A stretch of 7,805 nucleotides of DNA from Nitriliruptoraceae bacterium (lineage in GTDB: Bacteria > Actinomycetota > Nitriliruptoria > Nitriliruptorales > Nitriliruptoraceae). The notes under the pieces were generated by a model. The model did no database searches. It saw nothing but the letters and a program-made list of their open reading frames with translations, and was not told where the DNA came from. The stretch covers positions 1 to 7,805 of the forward strand of contig SLQK01000341.1 of assembly GCA_007131525.1 (NCBI GenBank). The letters run 5' to 3'. The position numbers and the translations under genes were made by a program. How positions within the stretch are numbered: position 1 is the first letter of the stretch; each line of letters opens with the position of its first letter. Positions 1-6,114 of this stretch are shown piece after piece.

Positions 1-460
1 CCTGCCAGGGGCCGGACCCTGCCAGCCCCCGCAGCGCCGCCACCACCGCGGCGATGACACCGCCGAGCACGCCGGCCCGCCCGGCGTGAGCGACCCCGAC
101 CGCGCCCGGCCCGGCCAGCAGCACGGGCACGCAGTCGGCGGCCTGGACGCCGAGCACGCGACCGGGCAGCGCGGTCACGGCCGCATCGACGCCCCGGAGC
201 TCCATGCCCGGCGGGACCTCGGTGTCCACGACCGCCACATCACCACCGTGCACCTGGTGCAGCAGGTGCCAGCTCGCCGCGTCGGTCCCCGTGGCCGCGG
301 CGACCTCGCGCCGGGCCGCCGCCAGATCCACCGGACGGTGGGGGCGGCGGTGGGCGAGGTTGCCCTCCCCACCGAGCGGGACCGGCACCGCCTGGAGGTC
401 GCGACCGGTGAACCAGCCGAGGCCGCCGGTGAGCGTCGTCGCCCGACGGATCGGGATCAC
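1..460 (-). CDS. pgeF: Peptidoglycan editing factor / YfiH (laccase-domain, DUF152) family protein, 5' part
   Basis: The first 153 codons are present and the rest lies beyond the left edge. The translation shows the YfiH-family landmarks: LLHQVHGGDV (66-75), a DAAVT stretch (92-96), QAADCVPVLL (106-115) and VAHAGRAGVLGGV (123-135). His71, Cys110 and His125 fall where the family's metal-binding His, Cys and His are expected. E. coli YfiH is reported to remove misincorporated L-Ser from UDP-MurNAc, and relatives are reported to act on purine nucleosides, so the exact reaction here is inference. The start is GTG at 460-458. It is the only start codon between the in-frame ftsZ stop (475-473) and the conserved sequence. 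The gap to ftsZ is 12 bases, so the two are probably cotranscribed. The Shine-Dalgarno sequence is weak (GCTCGGA at best), which suggests dependence on ribosomes finishing ftsZ. The HAGR in place of HAGW is, as far as I recall, common in actinobacteria. Confidence 0.9.
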   Translation of the reverse strand, partial: MIPIRRATTLTGGLGWFTGRDLQAVPVPLGGEGNLAHRRPHRPVDLAAARREVAAATGTDAASWHLLHQVHGGDVAVVDTEVPPGMELRGVDAAVTALPGRVLGVQAADCVPVLLAGPGAVGVAHAGRAGVLGGVIAAVVAALRGLAGSGPWQ

Positions 461-472
461 GGCGGTCCGAGC

Positions 473-1630
473 TCAGCGCAGGAAGGTGGGGACGTCCAGA
501 TCATCGTCGTCCTCGGTGTCGTCGTAGATCAGGCGTGGCGTCGCCTCGGTGGGCTCGCTCGCCGCCGCCGGCTCGGGCGTGAACACCTCGTCGGGTTCGT
601 CCTCGGGCTCGTCCAGGGAGAGCCCCGGCGCCGCCGACTCGTCGCTCCGCACGAACGCGCCGGGCTGCTCGACGGGGGCGTCGAACTTGTCGAAGCCGGC
701 CGCGATGACGGTGACCTTGACCTCGTCGCCGAGGGAGTCGTCGATCACCGCGCCGAAGATGATGTTCGCGTCGGGATGGGCCGCCTGGGTCACCACGTCA
801 GCGGCCTCGTTGACCTCGAACAGGCCGAGGTCACTGCCCCCGGCCAGCATCAGCAGCACCCCCTGCGCGCCGTCGATCGAGGCTTCCAGCAGGGGCGAGG
901 AGACCGCGAGCTTGGCTGCCTCGACCGCCCGACGCTCGCCGCGGGCCTTGCCGATGCCCATCAGGGCGCTCCCGGCGTCGTTCATCACCGTGCGGACGTC
1001 GGCGAAGTCGAGGTTGATCAGGCCCGGGGTGGTGATCAGGTCGGTGATGCCCTGCACACCCTGGAGCAACACGTCATCCGCCAGCCGGAAGGCCTGCACG
1101 ACCGAGGTGTCGCCGTCGGCGATCTGCAGCAGCCGGTCGTTCGGGATCACGATCAGCGTGTCGACCTCCTCCTTCAGCTCCGAGATCCCGTCCTCGGCCT
1201 GGGTGGAGCGCCGGCGGCCCTCGAAGGCGAAGGGCCGGGTCACGACCCCGATGGTCAGCGCGCCGAGCTCCTTGGCGACCTGGGCGACCACCGGTGCCGC
1301 CCCCGTGCCGGTACCGCCACCCTCACCGGCGGTGACGAACACCATGTCAGCGCCCTTGAGCACCTCCAGCAGCTCGTCGCGGTGGGCGTCGGCGGCCTGG
1401 CGCCCGACCACCGGGTCAGCGCCGGCGCCGAGCCCGCGGGTGAGGTCGCGACCGATGTCGAGCTTGACGTCGGCATCCGACATCAGCAGGGCCTGCGCAT
1501 CGGTGTTGATGGCCACGAACTCCACGCCGTGGAGTCCCGCATCGATCATCCGGTTGACGGCGTTCACGCCGCCGCCGCCGATGCCGACCACCTTGATGAC
1601 GGCGAGGTAGTTGGTTGGGGCTGCCGCCAC
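473..1630 (-). CDS. ftsZ: Cell division protein FtsZ
   Basis: FtsZ is the tubulin-like GTPase that polymerises into the cytoplasmic Z-ring and recruits the divisome. The 385-residue product is complete. It has the N-terminal nucleotide-binding start (VVGIGGGGVNAVNRMI, 14-29), NTDAQAL (42-48), the tubulin signature loop GEGGGTGTG (102-110) in its actinobacterial form, and the T7 catalytic loop NLDFADV (206-212), whose Asp208 and Asp211 complete GTP hydrolysis across the filament. An acidic, Pro/Glu-rich linker of about 55 residues (about 317-373) leads to the conserved C-terminal peptide LDVPTFLR (378-385), the docking site for partners such as SepF. The start is GTG at 1630-1628, 6 bases after a clear AGGAG (1641-1637). 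No ftsA precedes it, as is normal in actinobacteria, where SepF is the usual membrane anchor. Unlike the upstream genes it has its own long leader with promoter-like sequence, consistent with separately raised expression. Confidence 0.99.
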   Translation of the reverse strand: MAAAPTNYLAVIKVVGIGGGGVNAVNRMIDAGLHGVEFVAINTDAQALLMSDADVKLDIGRDLTRGLGAGADPVVGRQAADAHRDELLEVLKGADMVFVTAGEGGGTGTGAAPVVAQVAKELGALTIGVVTRPFAFEGRRRSTQAEDGISELKEEVDTLIVIPNDRLLQIADGDTSVVQAFRLADDVLLQGVQGITDLITTPGLINLDFADVRTVMNDAGSALMGIGKARGERRAVEAAKLAVSSPLLEASIDGAQGVLLMLAGGSDLGLFEVNEAADVVTQAAHPDANIIFGAVIDDSLGDEVKVTVIAAGFDKFDAPVEQPGAFVRSDESAAPGLSLDEPEDEPDEVFTPEPAAASEPTEATPRLIYDDTEDDDDLDVPTFLR

Positions 1631-1636
1631 TGGGAG

Positions 1637-1641
1637 CTCCT
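1637..1641 (-). promoter_or_regulatory. Ribosome binding site of ftsZ
   Basis: AGGAG on the minus strand lies 6 bases before the GTG start of ftsZ. It is a well-matched Shine-Dalgarno sequence at ideal distance and it fixes the start at 1630. It sits inside a short self-complementary GGAGCTCC (1640-1633). Confidence 0.8.
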
Positions 1642-1649
1642 GATCGTCG

Positions 1650-1676
1650 GGTCCGGAGCGCGGCCGCGGTCCGGAG
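1650..1676. repeat. 9-base direct repeat around a GC palindrome in the ftsZ leader
   Basis: On the plus strand GGTCCGGAG occurs at 1650-1658 and again at 1668-1676, separated by the 9 bases CGCGGCCGC. TCCGGA is its own reverse complement, so the two copies (1652-1657 and 1670-1675) can also pair as a 6-bp stem. The intervening sequence contains the 8-base palindrome GCGGCCGC. In the ftsZ transcript this hairpin would end about 10 bases upstream of the Shine-Dalgarno sequence. The repeat is read directly from the sequence. Any role in translation or as a protein binding site is inference, and at this GC content chance is possible. Confidence 0.5.
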
Positions 1677-1768
1677 GTGGTGGGCTGGGAGAGGTCGCAG
1701 CTGGTGTCGGGTGTAGCTCGACGAGCACCTGCCGTCGCGGCACCGGCACCGTCGTCCGGCCCCCGCCG

Positions 1769-1807
1769 ATTACCTCTATCTCAGGTAGAGGCTTAGACTT
1801 ATGTCAA
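1769..1807 (-). promoter_or_regulatory. AT-rich promoter/operator-like element upstream of ftsZ
   Basis: This is the AT-richest patch of the window (1771-1810 is about 43% GC). On the minus strand it begins with a perfect -35 hexamer TTGACA (1807-1802). An 18-base spacer leads to TGAGAT (1783-1778), a poor -10 match that shares only T1, A5 and T6 with the consensus. Overlapping it is the inverted repeat CCTCTA-CCTGAGA-TAGAGG (1791-1773), 6-bp arms around a 7-base centre. The element is about 140 bases before the ftsZ start. I recall similar TTGACATAA-type sequences followed by a dyad upstream of ftsZ in other actinobacteria, but cannot verify this here. It is probably a promoter with an overlapping operator, or an RNA element at the start of the leader. 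Confidence 0.55.
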
Positions 1808-1817
1808 CCTCCGGTGG

Positions 1818-1847
1818 ACCGTACTCCCCCGCGGTTCCGAGGGTCAA
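1818..1847 (-). promoter_or_regulatory. Second candidate promoter upstream of ftsZ
   Basis: On the minus strand TTGACC (1847-1842) is followed after 18 bases by TACGGT (1823-1818), which fits the relaxed actinobacterial -10 pattern TAnnnT. It lies in the non-coding gap just upstream of the AT-rich element. The hexamers are visible in the sequence and promoter function is inference. The spacer is GC-rich, so confidence is low. Confidence 0.3.
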
Positions 1848-1887
1848 GCGCGCAGGTCCATCCACACCGGATCCGCCGCGCAGGGGC

Positions 1888-2652
1888 TCACCGCCCGATC
1901 ACCACCGGTGCGCTAGGCGCCCGCACGTCGATCGTCGCCACCGGGGTGTCGCCGACGTCGTCGAGGACCGCCCCGAGCGCGCGCACCTTCTCATCGACCC
2001 GGTCCGCCGACCCGAAGCGCACCTCGACCCCCGAGCGCAGTTCCAACGTGAGCTCATCCGGCCCCTCAGCGCGGTAGCGGACGGTGTCGGCTCGCAGGGG
2101 TCCCGACAGGCCCCGCCAGACAGCGTGGGCGTTGGCCAGGGCGGCATCGTCGGTCACCGGTGCTCCGAGCAGCGGTGGCTCGGACGCGAGCTCGATGACG
2201 GGAAGGGCTGCCGACGGCTCCTCGCCGGGCGCGACGTCGTCGATCACGATCCCGTCCCGGTCGACGTACCGGCGCTCCCCATCCCCGACCACGAGCAGCT
2301 CAGGCCGACGCTCCTCGACCTCGAACAGGACGCTGAGCGGATCGATCCGACGGGCGCTCGCCTCGCGGACCAGCGGCAGCTCCTCCACCCGCTCGCTCGC
2401 GGCCCGCAGCCGCAGTCGCAGCGTCGAGGTGCCCACCTCGAGGTCGGCGGCGGCGATGACCGCTGCTGGTTCGAGCCGCTCCAACCCGACCACCTCCACC
2501 TCCTCGAGCGCGACCAGCGGGCTCCGCTCCACGACCACCACGATCCCGAGCAGCACCAGCAGGCCGAGCCACCACCGCGTGCGCCGCAGACGGCTCCGGC
2601 GGTGGTCGTCGCGGACCGCGGCGCGCCGCTCGGCGATGCGCTCGTCGATCAC
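1888..2652 (-). CDS. ftsQ: Cell division protein FtsQ (DivIB family)
   Basis: FtsQ is a single-pass membrane protein that binds FtsB/FtsL outside the membrane and helps activate septal wall synthesis. The 254-residue product has a strongly basic cytoplasmic start (about 1-26, with HRRSRLRRTR), one membrane segment (about 27-41, WWLGLLVLLGIVVVV) and an extracellular POTRA-like domain (about 46-116) opening with VALEEVEVVGLERL and closing with DPLSVLFEVEERRPELL. The following FtsQ domain includes DRDGIVIDD (131-139) and a final strand region with VRFGSADRVDEKVRALGAVL (211-230), typical of the family. The start is GTG at 2652-2650, overlapping the murB TGA by 4 bases. GAGGTGG about 8 bases upstream can serve as Shine-Dalgarno. 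The frame stays open further upstream inside murB, but that part reads as arginine-rich shadow. FtsQ is poorly conserved, so the call rests on topology, motifs and position before ftsZ. Confidence 0.95.
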   Translation of the reverse strand: MIDERIAERRAAVRDDHRRSRLRRTRWWLGLLVLLGIVVVVERSPLVALEEVEVVGLERLEPAAVIAAADLEVGTSTLRLRLRAASERVEELPLVREASARRIDPLSVLFEVEERRPELLVVGDGERRYVDRDGIVIDDVAPGEEPSAALPVIELASEPPLLGAPVTDDAALANAHAVWRGLSGPLRADTVRYRAEGPDELTLELRSGVEVRFGSADRVDEKVRALGAVLDDVGDTPVATIDVRAPSAPVVIGR

Positions 2653-3617
2653 GGTCGTCCCACCTCGGGGTCGTCGGTCGACCAGCTCGTCGGCAGGTCG
2701 TGGTCGGCCACGACCGTCCCCAGTCGCCGGACCTCGGGACGCAGCGTGAGGCCCGCGTCGGACTCGACCGCGGCCACGACGCGCTCGATCACGGTCGCGA
2801 CGTCGGTCGCCGTGGCACCGGGTCGCGTGACGATGAAGTTGGCGTGACGGCGGGACACCTCGGCGCCGCCGACCCGCAGACCCTTGCACCCGGCCACGTC
2901 GATCAGCCGGCCGGCGCTGTCACCCGGCGGGTTGGTGAAGACCGAGCCGCAGTTGGGCTCGTTCAAGGGCTGGTGGGTGCGACGCCAGGCTCGGATCCGG
3001 GCGATCGCCGCCCGTTCCTCCTCCGGATCGCCGCGGTCGAGCGCGAGGGTGGCCGCGACCACGACCGCGTCGGCCGGCAGCTCGCTGGATCGGTAGGCCA
3101 GCCCCAGGGTCGTGGCCGGCCACAGCTCCCTGGTCCCCGTCGACAGCCGGAACAGCTCGGCCTCGACCAGGTGATCGCGCAGCTCGGCGCCGTGGGCCCC
3201 GGCGTTCATCCGGACGGCACCTCCGATGGTGCCGGGCACCGAGCAGGCCCAGGCGAAGCCCCGGTAGCCCGCATCCGCGATCCGCACCGCCAGGGACGGC
3301 AGGGGCTCGGCCGCGCCCACCCGCAGGCGCTCGCCGACCAGCTCGAGGCCCCGGTACCCCCGGCCGAGCACGATCGCGACCCCGGGCCAGCCGGCGTCGG
3401 CGACGAGCAGGTTCGAGCCCCGCCCGATCACCGCCCACGGCAGTCGGTGACGACGACACACCTCCCCCACCGCGGCCAGATCGTGGTCCTGCTCCGCGGT
3501 GACCAGGACCCGAGCCGGGCCACCGACCCGGAGGGTGGTCAGCGATGCGAGCGAAGCATCAGCCTCTACCTTACCGTGACATGTCGCGGCAAGCTCGGAC
3601 ACCACCGGATCGCTCAC
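2649..3617 (-). CDS. murB: UDP-N-acetylenolpyruvoylglucosamine reductase MurB
   Basis: MurB is the cytoplasmic FAD enzyme that uses NADPH to reduce UDP-GlcNAc-enolpyruvate to UDP-MurNAc. The 322-residue product shows the expected series: TTLRVGGPA (27-35), the FAD-binding GRGSNLLV (65-72), SVPGTIGGAVRMNAGAHG (126-143), YRSSEL (175-180), the substrate region PNCGSVFTNP (221-230) with Ser225 as the likely proton donor, GLRVGGAEVS..HANFIV (247-263), and LRPEV (292-296) with Glu295 as the likely second catalytic residue. The start is GTG at 3617-3615, overlapping the murC stop as GTGA, with GAGG 7 bases upstream. Codons for residues about 9-26 are less GC-rich than the rest (CTT, ACA, TGT, GTA, GCT, GAT, GCA), though the protein still fits the family there. 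murB in this position is not the arrangement I remember for Streptomyces or Mycobacterium. Confidence 0.98.
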   Translation of the reverse strand: MSDPVVSELAATCHGKVEADASLASLTTLRVGGPARVLVTAEQDHDLAAVGEVCRRHRLPWAVIGRGSNLLVADAGWPGVAIVLGRGYRGLELVGERLRVGAAEPLPSLAVRIADAGYRGFAWACSVPGTIGGAVRMNAGAHGAELRDHLVEAELFRLSTGTRELWPATTLGLAYRSSELPADAVVVAATLALDRGDPEEERAAIARIRAWRRTHQPLNEPNCGSVFTNPPGDSAGRLIDVAGCKGLRVGGAEVSRRHANFIVTRPGATATDVATVIERVVAAVESDAGLTLRPEVRRLGTVVADHDLPTSWSTDDPEVGRP

Positions 3618-4981
3618 CGCGCAGCCTCGAGCCGTTCCAGCAAGGCCGGCCCCACGCTGGTGATGTCCCCGGCCCCGGCGGTGACCACCAGGTCACCGGC
3701 GCGCACCGTGGCCACCAGCTCGTCCACGACCTCGCGGAGACCCGGGCGGTACACGACGCTCGCCCCGGCCTCTGCGGCCGCATCGGCCACCAGCTTGCCG
3801 GTCACCCCGGGCACCGGCGCCTCCGTGGACCCGTAGACATCGGTGACGATCACCGCGTCGGCGGCGGCGGCGGCCCGCCCGAGCTCGGCTCCGAAGACCT
3901 CGGTCCGCGAGTAGCGGTGGGGTTGCACGACCACCACGATGCGTGCCGGCCGCTGCTGGCGGGCAGCCGCCAGGGTGGCCCGCAGCTCGGTCGGATGGTG
4001 GGCGTAGTCGTCGACCACCTCGACGCCTCCCACGGTGCCGAGCCGTTGGAAGCGTCGCACCGCGCCGGTGAAGGTCGTCAACCCCTCGGCCGCTGCAGCC
4101 ACGTCCACGCCGAGCAGGTGGCAGACCGCGACAGCGGCGGTGGCGTTGCGCAGGTTGTGGACCCCGGGGACCGCCAGCGTCAGCCTGGCCGCCGACGCCC
4201 CACCGATGCGGACCTCGGCACCACCCTCGTCCGCGATCACCCGGATCTCCGCGCGGGGGTCCTCACCGTAGGTCACGATCGGCGCGTCGATGTGCGCCGC
4301 GAGCCAGGCGCTGCCCGGATCGTCGAGACACAGCAGCGCCGGTGCCCCGGGCGCCCGGCGCTCGAGGAACCCGATGAAGGCCTGACGGACCGCGTGGAGG
4401 TCCTCGAACTCGTCGGGGTGGTCGTGCTCCAGGTTGGTCACCACCGCCAGGTCGGGACGGTAGACCAGGAAGGACCGGTCGGACTCATCGGCCTCGGCGA
4501 CGAAGGAGCCGTCCGTGCCGGCGTGCGCGTTGGTCCCGCTCTCGTTCAGCGACCCCCCGATCGCGAAGCTCGGGTCCCCCCCGGCGGCCTGCAGGGCGAC
4601 CACCGTCATCGAGGTCGTCGTCGTCTTGCCGTGGGTCCCGGCGATCAGGACCGCTCGGTCCTCAGCCATCAGCAGGGCCAGCAGTTCCGCGCGCCGGAGC
4701 AGCCGGCGACGTTGCGCCCGTGCCGCGATGACCTCGGGGTTGTCGGCCGGCACCGCCGAGGAGGTGACGACGACATCGGCCCCGGCGATGTGGTCGGCGT
4801 GGTGCCCGACGGCGATGTGGGCGCCCAGCACGCGGAGCTCCTCCAGCGCCCGTCCGTCGCGCAGGTCGGAGCCCGTGACCCGATGCCCCCGGAGCAGCAG
4901 GATCCGGGCCAGTCCGGACATCCCGGCACCACCGATACCGACCAGGTGGACGTGATGGTGCGGGGTCAGCGCGGGCATCAC
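3614..4981 (-). CDS. murC: UDP-N-acetylmuramate--L-alanine ligase MurC
   Basis: MurC is the ATP-dependent cytoplasmic ligase that adds the first amino acid, normally L-Ala, to UDP-MurNAc. The product is 455 residues, the usual length. It has the N-terminal UDP-binding GIGGAGMSGLA (15-25), the ATP loop AGTHGKTTTTSM (114-125), EADESD (163-168), NLEHDHPD (183-190), PGVHNLRNA (272-280), DDYAHHPTE (324-332), QPHRYSRT (353-360) and GAGD (436-439), covering all three Mur ligase domains. The start is ambiguous. GTG at 4981-4979 gives a 4-base GTGA overlap with the murG stop and sits 8 bases after AAGGA. ATG at 4978-4976 would give a TGATG junction and a protein one residue shorter. I chose GTG for the Shine-Dalgarno spacing and because the neighbouring junctions use the same overlap. 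The 3' end overlaps murB by 4 bases. Confidence 0.98.
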   Translation of the reverse strand: MMPALTPHHHVHLVGIGGAGMSGLARILLLRGHRVTGSDLRDGRALEELRVLGAHIAVGHHADHIAGADVVVTSSAVPADNPEVIAARAQRRRLLRRAELLALLMAEDRAVLIAGTHGKTTTTSMTVVALQAAGGDPSFAIGGSLNESGTNAHAGTDGSFVAEADESDRSFLVYRPDLAVVTNLEHDHPDEFEDLHAVRQAFIGFLERRAPGAPALLCLDDPGSAWLAAHIDAPIVTYGEDPRAEIRVIADEGGAEVRIGGASAARLTLAVPGVHNLRNATAAVAVCHLLGVDVAAAAEGLTTFTGAVRRFQRLGTVGGVEVVDDYAHHPTELRATLAAARQQRPARIVVVVQPHRYSRTEVFGAELGRAAAAADAVIVTDVYGSTEAPVPGVTGKLVADAAAEAGASVVYRPGLREVVDELVATVRAGDLVVTAGAGDITSVGPALLERLEAAR

Positions 4982-6114
4982 GGTTGCGGTCCTTCCGGGG
5001 CCAGCTCCAGGACGAGACGCGCCACCGCCTCGGCCGCGTCAGGCCGCCCGAACGCCCGAGCGCCGAGCGCCATGGCAGCGTAGGTGCTGGGGTCGTCGAG
5101 CAGCGGGATCAGGGTGTCCACCAGCCGCTGGCCCGTCAGCTCGTCGTCATCGATCACGGCTGCCCCGCCGGCCCGAGCCAGCGCGTGGGCGTTCTCGCGC
5201 TGATGGTCGGCGGTGGCGTGGGGGTAGGGGATGAGGACCGAGGGCAGGCCGAGCACGGTGAGCTCGGCGATCGAGGTCGCCCCCGCCCGGCAGACCACGA
5301 CATCAGCTGCGGCGTAGGCACCGGCCATGTCGTCGATGAACTCCACCAGCTTGACGGGCGGCCCCTCGGGATGGGCCATCCTGGCCTCCTCCCACCCGCG
5401 GGCGGCCGCGGTGTAGCCCACCCCGCCGGTGGCGTGCAGCAGCTGGACCGGGCGATCACCCCAACGCTCGTGGGCCGCCACGACCGCACTGTTGATGCTG
5501 CGGGCGCCCTGGCTCCCCCCGAAGACCAGCACCGTCCGGCGCTCCGGATCGAGACCGAAGGCCTCGAGCGCCGCGGTACGGCGAGCGGCACGATCGAGCT
5601 CGAGGACATCGGGACGCACGGGGTTCCCGGTGACCACGCACCGCTCCTGGTAGCGCAACCGGGCAGCGGAACCGGGGAAGGTCACCGCCACCCGGTCCGC
5701 CCACCGTGCCGCCACCCGGTTGGTCAGCCCCGGGACGCTGTTCTGCTCGTGGACCACCAGGGGCAGCTGCTCACGGAAGGCGGCACGGTCGAGCGGGAAG
5801 GACACGTACCCGCCGAAGGTCACGGCGGCGACCGCGCGACGCTCGGTGATCAAGCTCCGACAGGACCGCACGCCGGCACGCAGGGCACCGGGGACCTTCA
5901 GCAGCCGCAGGGAGGGCCGCCGCGGGATCGCGACCGCCTCGATGGTGTGGAGCTCGAAGCCGCTGGCCGGCACGAGCCGGGCCTCGAGCCGGTCCGCCAC
6001 ACCGACGAACACCACCTCGACGTCCTCGCGGGCGGTCAGCTCACGGGCCACGGCCAGGGCGGGGAAGACGTGGCCGGCGGTGCCGCCGCCGGCGATCAGG
6101 ATGGTGCGTGTCAC
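4978..6114 (-). CDS. murG: UDP-GlcNAc:lipid I N-acetylglucosaminyltransferase MurG
   Basis: MurG is the peripheral membrane GT-B (GT28) enzyme that transfers GlcNAc to lipid I on the inner face of the membrane, giving lipid II. The 378-residue product has the N-terminal glycine loop GGGTAGHVFPALAVA (9-23), in the TAGH form I associate with actinobacteria, with His15 in the active-site GH pair. Further motifs are GGYVSFP (101-107), HEQN (122-125), GNPVR (163-167), the second glycine loop GGSQGA (199-204), CRAGATSIAEL (275-285) and PYPHATADHQRENA (297-310), which binds the nucleotide sugar. The start is GTG at 6114-6112, overlapping the ftsW TGA as GTGA, with GGGGAGG 6 bases upstream. The same frame remains open far upstream through ftsW, but that extension has no family resemblance and is a shadow. 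The 3' end overlaps murC by 4 bases. Confidence 0.98.
   Translation of the reverse strand: MTRTILIAGGGTAGHVFPALAVARELTAREDVEVVFVGVADRLEARLVPASGFELHTIEAVAIPRRPSLRLLKVPGALRAGVRSCRSLITERRAVAAVTFGGYVSFPLDRAAFREQLPLVVHEQNSVPGLTNRVAARWADRVAVTFPGSAARLRYQERCVVTGNPVRPDVLELDRAARRTAALEAFGLDPERRTVLVFGGSQGARSINSAVVAAHERWGDRPVQLLHATGGVGYTAAARGWEEARMAHPEGPPVKLVEFIDDMAGAYAAADVVVCRAGATSIAELTVLGLPSVLIPYPHATADHQRENAHALARAGGAAVIDDDELTGQRLVDTLIPLLDDPSTYAAMALGARAFGRPDAAEAVARLVLELAPEGPQP

Noticed and set aside
1815..1860. Inverted repeat TGGACC (1815-1820) and GGTCCA (1855-1860) after ftsQ as a terminator
   Set aside because: The loop is 34 bases, the stem only 6 bp, and there is no T-run, so termination is not supported.
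86..2077. 663-codon open frame on the plus strand across pgeF, ftsZ and part of ftsQ
   Set aside because: It is antisense to three recognisable genes, its translation is His/Gln/Arg/Gly-rich with no domain or repeat structure, and long stop-free antisense frames are expected at this GC content.
3561..3570. The 10-mer AGCCTCTACC here also occurs in opposite orientation in the ftsZ upstream element (1784-1793), hinting at a shared operator
   Set aside because: Dozens of shared 10-mers are expected by chance in 7.8 kb, the murB copy is in conserved coding sequence, and the dyad of the ftsZ element is not reproduced.
3545..5083. 512-codon plus-strand open frame over murC, and similar long frames at 2700-3836, 4984-6159 and 6108-6701
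   Set aside because: All lie opposite well-identified genes, show the low-complexity composition of codon shadows, and have no convincing ribosome binding site or family motif.
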